A stretch of 19,156 nt of DNA, from positions 1 to 19,156 of the forward strand of contig MERZ01000411.1 of the NCBI GenBank assembly GCA_001770785.1, in the 5' to 3' direction. The translations under genes and the position numbers were made by a program. The notes below the pieces were generated by a model that saw only the letters and a program-made list of their open reading frames with translations, had not been told where the DNA came from and did not search any database. Of the stretch, positions 17,752-19,156 are shown in pieces. How positions within the stretch are numbered: position 1 is the stretch's first letter; each line of letters opens with the position of its first letter. The stretch comes from Burkholderiales bacterium RIFCSPHIGHO2_12_FULL_61_11. Lineage in GTDB: Bacteria; Pseudomonadota; Gammaproteobacteria; Burkholderiales; Burkholderiaceae_C.

Positions 17752-19156
17752 GCGGCCTCGGCCATTCCAAGGGCGGCCTGCATGTCCACCGCCACAATGC
17801 GCGAAACGCCCTGCTCCTGCATCGTGACACCGATCAGCTGCTCGGCCATTTCCATGGCGATCTTGTTGTGGCTGATGAATAAAAACTGGGTTTCGCGGCT
17901 CATGCTGGCCACCAGTTTGGCATAACGCTCGGTGTTGGCATCGTCGAGCGGCGCATCCACCTCGTCCAGCAAGCAAAACGGCGCCGGATTCAGCTGGAAG
18001 ATCGCAAACACCAGCGCAATCGCCGTCAGAGCCTTTTCACCCCCCGAAAGCAGGTGAATCGTCTGGTTTTTCTTGCCGGGCGGCTGCGCCATCACCTGCA
18101 CACCCGCGTCCAGAATTTCTTCGCCCGTCATCGTCAGCCTGGCATTGCCGCCGCCAAACAGCTCGGGGAACATGCGGCCAAAATGCCCGTTGACCGCTTC
18201 AAAGGTGCTGGACAGCAAATCGCGCGTTTCCATGTCGATTTTCTTGATCGCATCTTCCAGCGTCGCCATGGCTTCGCTCAGGTCGGCCGACTGCGCATCG
18301 AGGAACTGCTGGCGTTCCCTGGCCACGCTCAACTCATCGAGCGCCGCCAGGTTGACGGCGCCCAGCGACTGGACTTCACGGTTGATGCGGTCAATCTCGC
18401 CCTGCAGACCGGCCAGTCGCACATTGCCGGTTTGAATCGATTGCTCGACAAGAGCCAGATCAGCCTGTGCGTCCGCCAGCTGCTGGGCATATTGCTCCAG
18501 CCCCAAACGCGCGGCCTGTTCCTTGAGCTGGAACTCGGTGATGCGCTGGCGCAGGGGATCGAGTTCGCGCTCAAGCTGCAATCGGCGCTCGTCGCTGGCG
18601 CGCAGCTTGCCGGTCAGGTCGTCATACTGGCTGCGCCTGGCACCCAGATCGGCTTCGCGCTCCAGCTTGACACTGAGCGCATCTTGCAGGCCGCCCTGCG
18701 CCGCGGCGTCATTCAGGCGTGACAGCTCTTCCCGGGCGCGCTCTTCCTCGGTTGCAATCGAAGCGGCCTGGCTGGCGGCAATGGCCATGGAACGGGCCAG
18801 TTCTTCACGCCGCGAAGCCAGGCTGCGCAACGCAAACTGCGCTTCCTGCGCCTGACGTTCCAGCGTACGCTGCTGCTCGCGCGCCTCGCCCAAACGCCGC
18901 TCGGCGTCAATCACCTGGTCATCGAGCTGCGCATGGCGTTCCTGGCTGTCGGCCAACTGCATGTCGAGCTCTTCAAAGCGGCCCTCGGCCGTGACCTTGC
19001 GTTCCTGCAGGTCGTCAAGCTGGGCCTCAATTTCAGCCATGTCGGCCTGAATCTGCCCGCTGCGCGCACGGGTCTGCTCGGCCAGCTGGGACAGGCGCAG
19101 CACTTCAACCTGCAACTCGTGGACACGGCTTTGACCGTCGGCCGCTTCACGGCGGG
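17748..19156 (-). CDS. smc: Chromosome partition protein SMC, C-terminal part (gene continues past right edge)
   Basis: SMC dimers fold and separate chromosomes using ATP. About 469 codons are visible, from within the second coiled-coil arm to the end. The arm is a long Glu/Gln/Ala-rich heptad region (for example [19 protein letters not shown]). It leads into the C-terminal ATPase head, with the ABC signature [11 protein letters not shown] (near 18025-18055), Walker [12 protein letters not shown] (near 17940-17973) and the His switch in [14 protein letters not shown]. The frame is open to the window edge, and the apparent start near 19115 is internal. The stop overlaps the zipA start (ATGA), so translation of the two is probably coupled. 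The N-terminal Walker A half and the hinge lie outside the window. Confidence 0.96.
   Translation of the reverse strand, partial: RREAADGQSRVHELQVEVLRLSQLAEQTRARSGQIQADMAEIEAQLDDLQERKVTAEGRFEELDMQLADSQERHAQLDDQVIDAERRLGEAREQQRTLERQAQEAQFALRSLASRREELARSMAIAASQAASIATEEERAREELSRLNDAAAQGGLQDALSVKLEREADLGARRSQYDDLTGKLRASDERRLQLERELDPLRQRITEFQLKEQAARLGLEQYAQQLADAQADLALVEQSIQTGNVRLAGLQGEIDRINREVQSLGAVNLAALDELSVARERQQFLDAQSADLSEAMATLEDAIKKIDMETRDLLSSTFEAVNGHFGRMFPELFGGGNARLTMTGEEILDAGVQVMAQPPGKKNQTIHLLSGGEKALTAIALVFAIFQLNPAPFCLLDEVDAPLDDANTERYAKLVASMSRETQFLFISHNKIAMEMAEQLIGVTMQEQGVSRIVAVDMQAALGMAEAA

Overview
The window looks like a chromosomal segment of a betaproteobacterium of the order Burkholderiales, probably Comamonadaceae (Polaromonas, Rhodoferax or Variovorax type). 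This is an inference from the moderately GC-rich sequence, the recognisable protein families, and a GC-rich palindromic repeat of a type I associate with that family. No species can be named from the sequence alone.

Region 1 (1-5334) is accessory and stress-related. It opens with the C-terminal end of a short-chain dehydrogenase resembling acetoacetyl-CoA reductase and FabG. Next is an exported protein of unknown function. A minus-strand cluster follows, read from high to low coordinates: a stand-alone response-regulator receiver protein, a DUF883/ElaB-like membrane-anchored protein preceded by a striking homopurine tract, and a tiny proline-rich protein. On the plus strand come a small multi-pass membrane protein and a large KatE/HPII-type catalase.

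Region 2 (5335-13268) is housekeeping. purL (purine synthesis, minus strand) diverges from map and glnD (N-terminal methionine removal and PII nitrogen signalling, plus strand, 20 bp apart). The purL-map intergenic region is rich in dyad symmetries. A hairpin terminator overlaps the glnD stop.

Region 3 (13269-19156) is a compact minus-strand run, read smc, zipA, ligA, def and then a Methyltransf_16-like methyltransferase. It joins chromosome organisation, cell division, DNA joining and N-terminal deformylation. The smc-zipA junction is an ATGA overlap and the other gaps are 15-38 bp. smc runs off the right edge.

The most interesting signal is that palindromic repeat units sit in frame inside essential coding genes. 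Two related copies of one GC-rich repeat lie in purL and glnD and are read in different frames. A second type of palindromic repeat lies in another purL linker. This resembles the Rickettsia palindromic elements found inside genes. A second signal is that map and def, which act one after the other on nascent protein N-termini, both have a GATAAT hexamer exactly six bases before their ATG and no evident Shine-Dalgarno, as expected for leaderless mRNAs. No CRISPR array, tRNA, rRNA, transposase or prophage gene was seen. All coordinates and alignments were made by eye.
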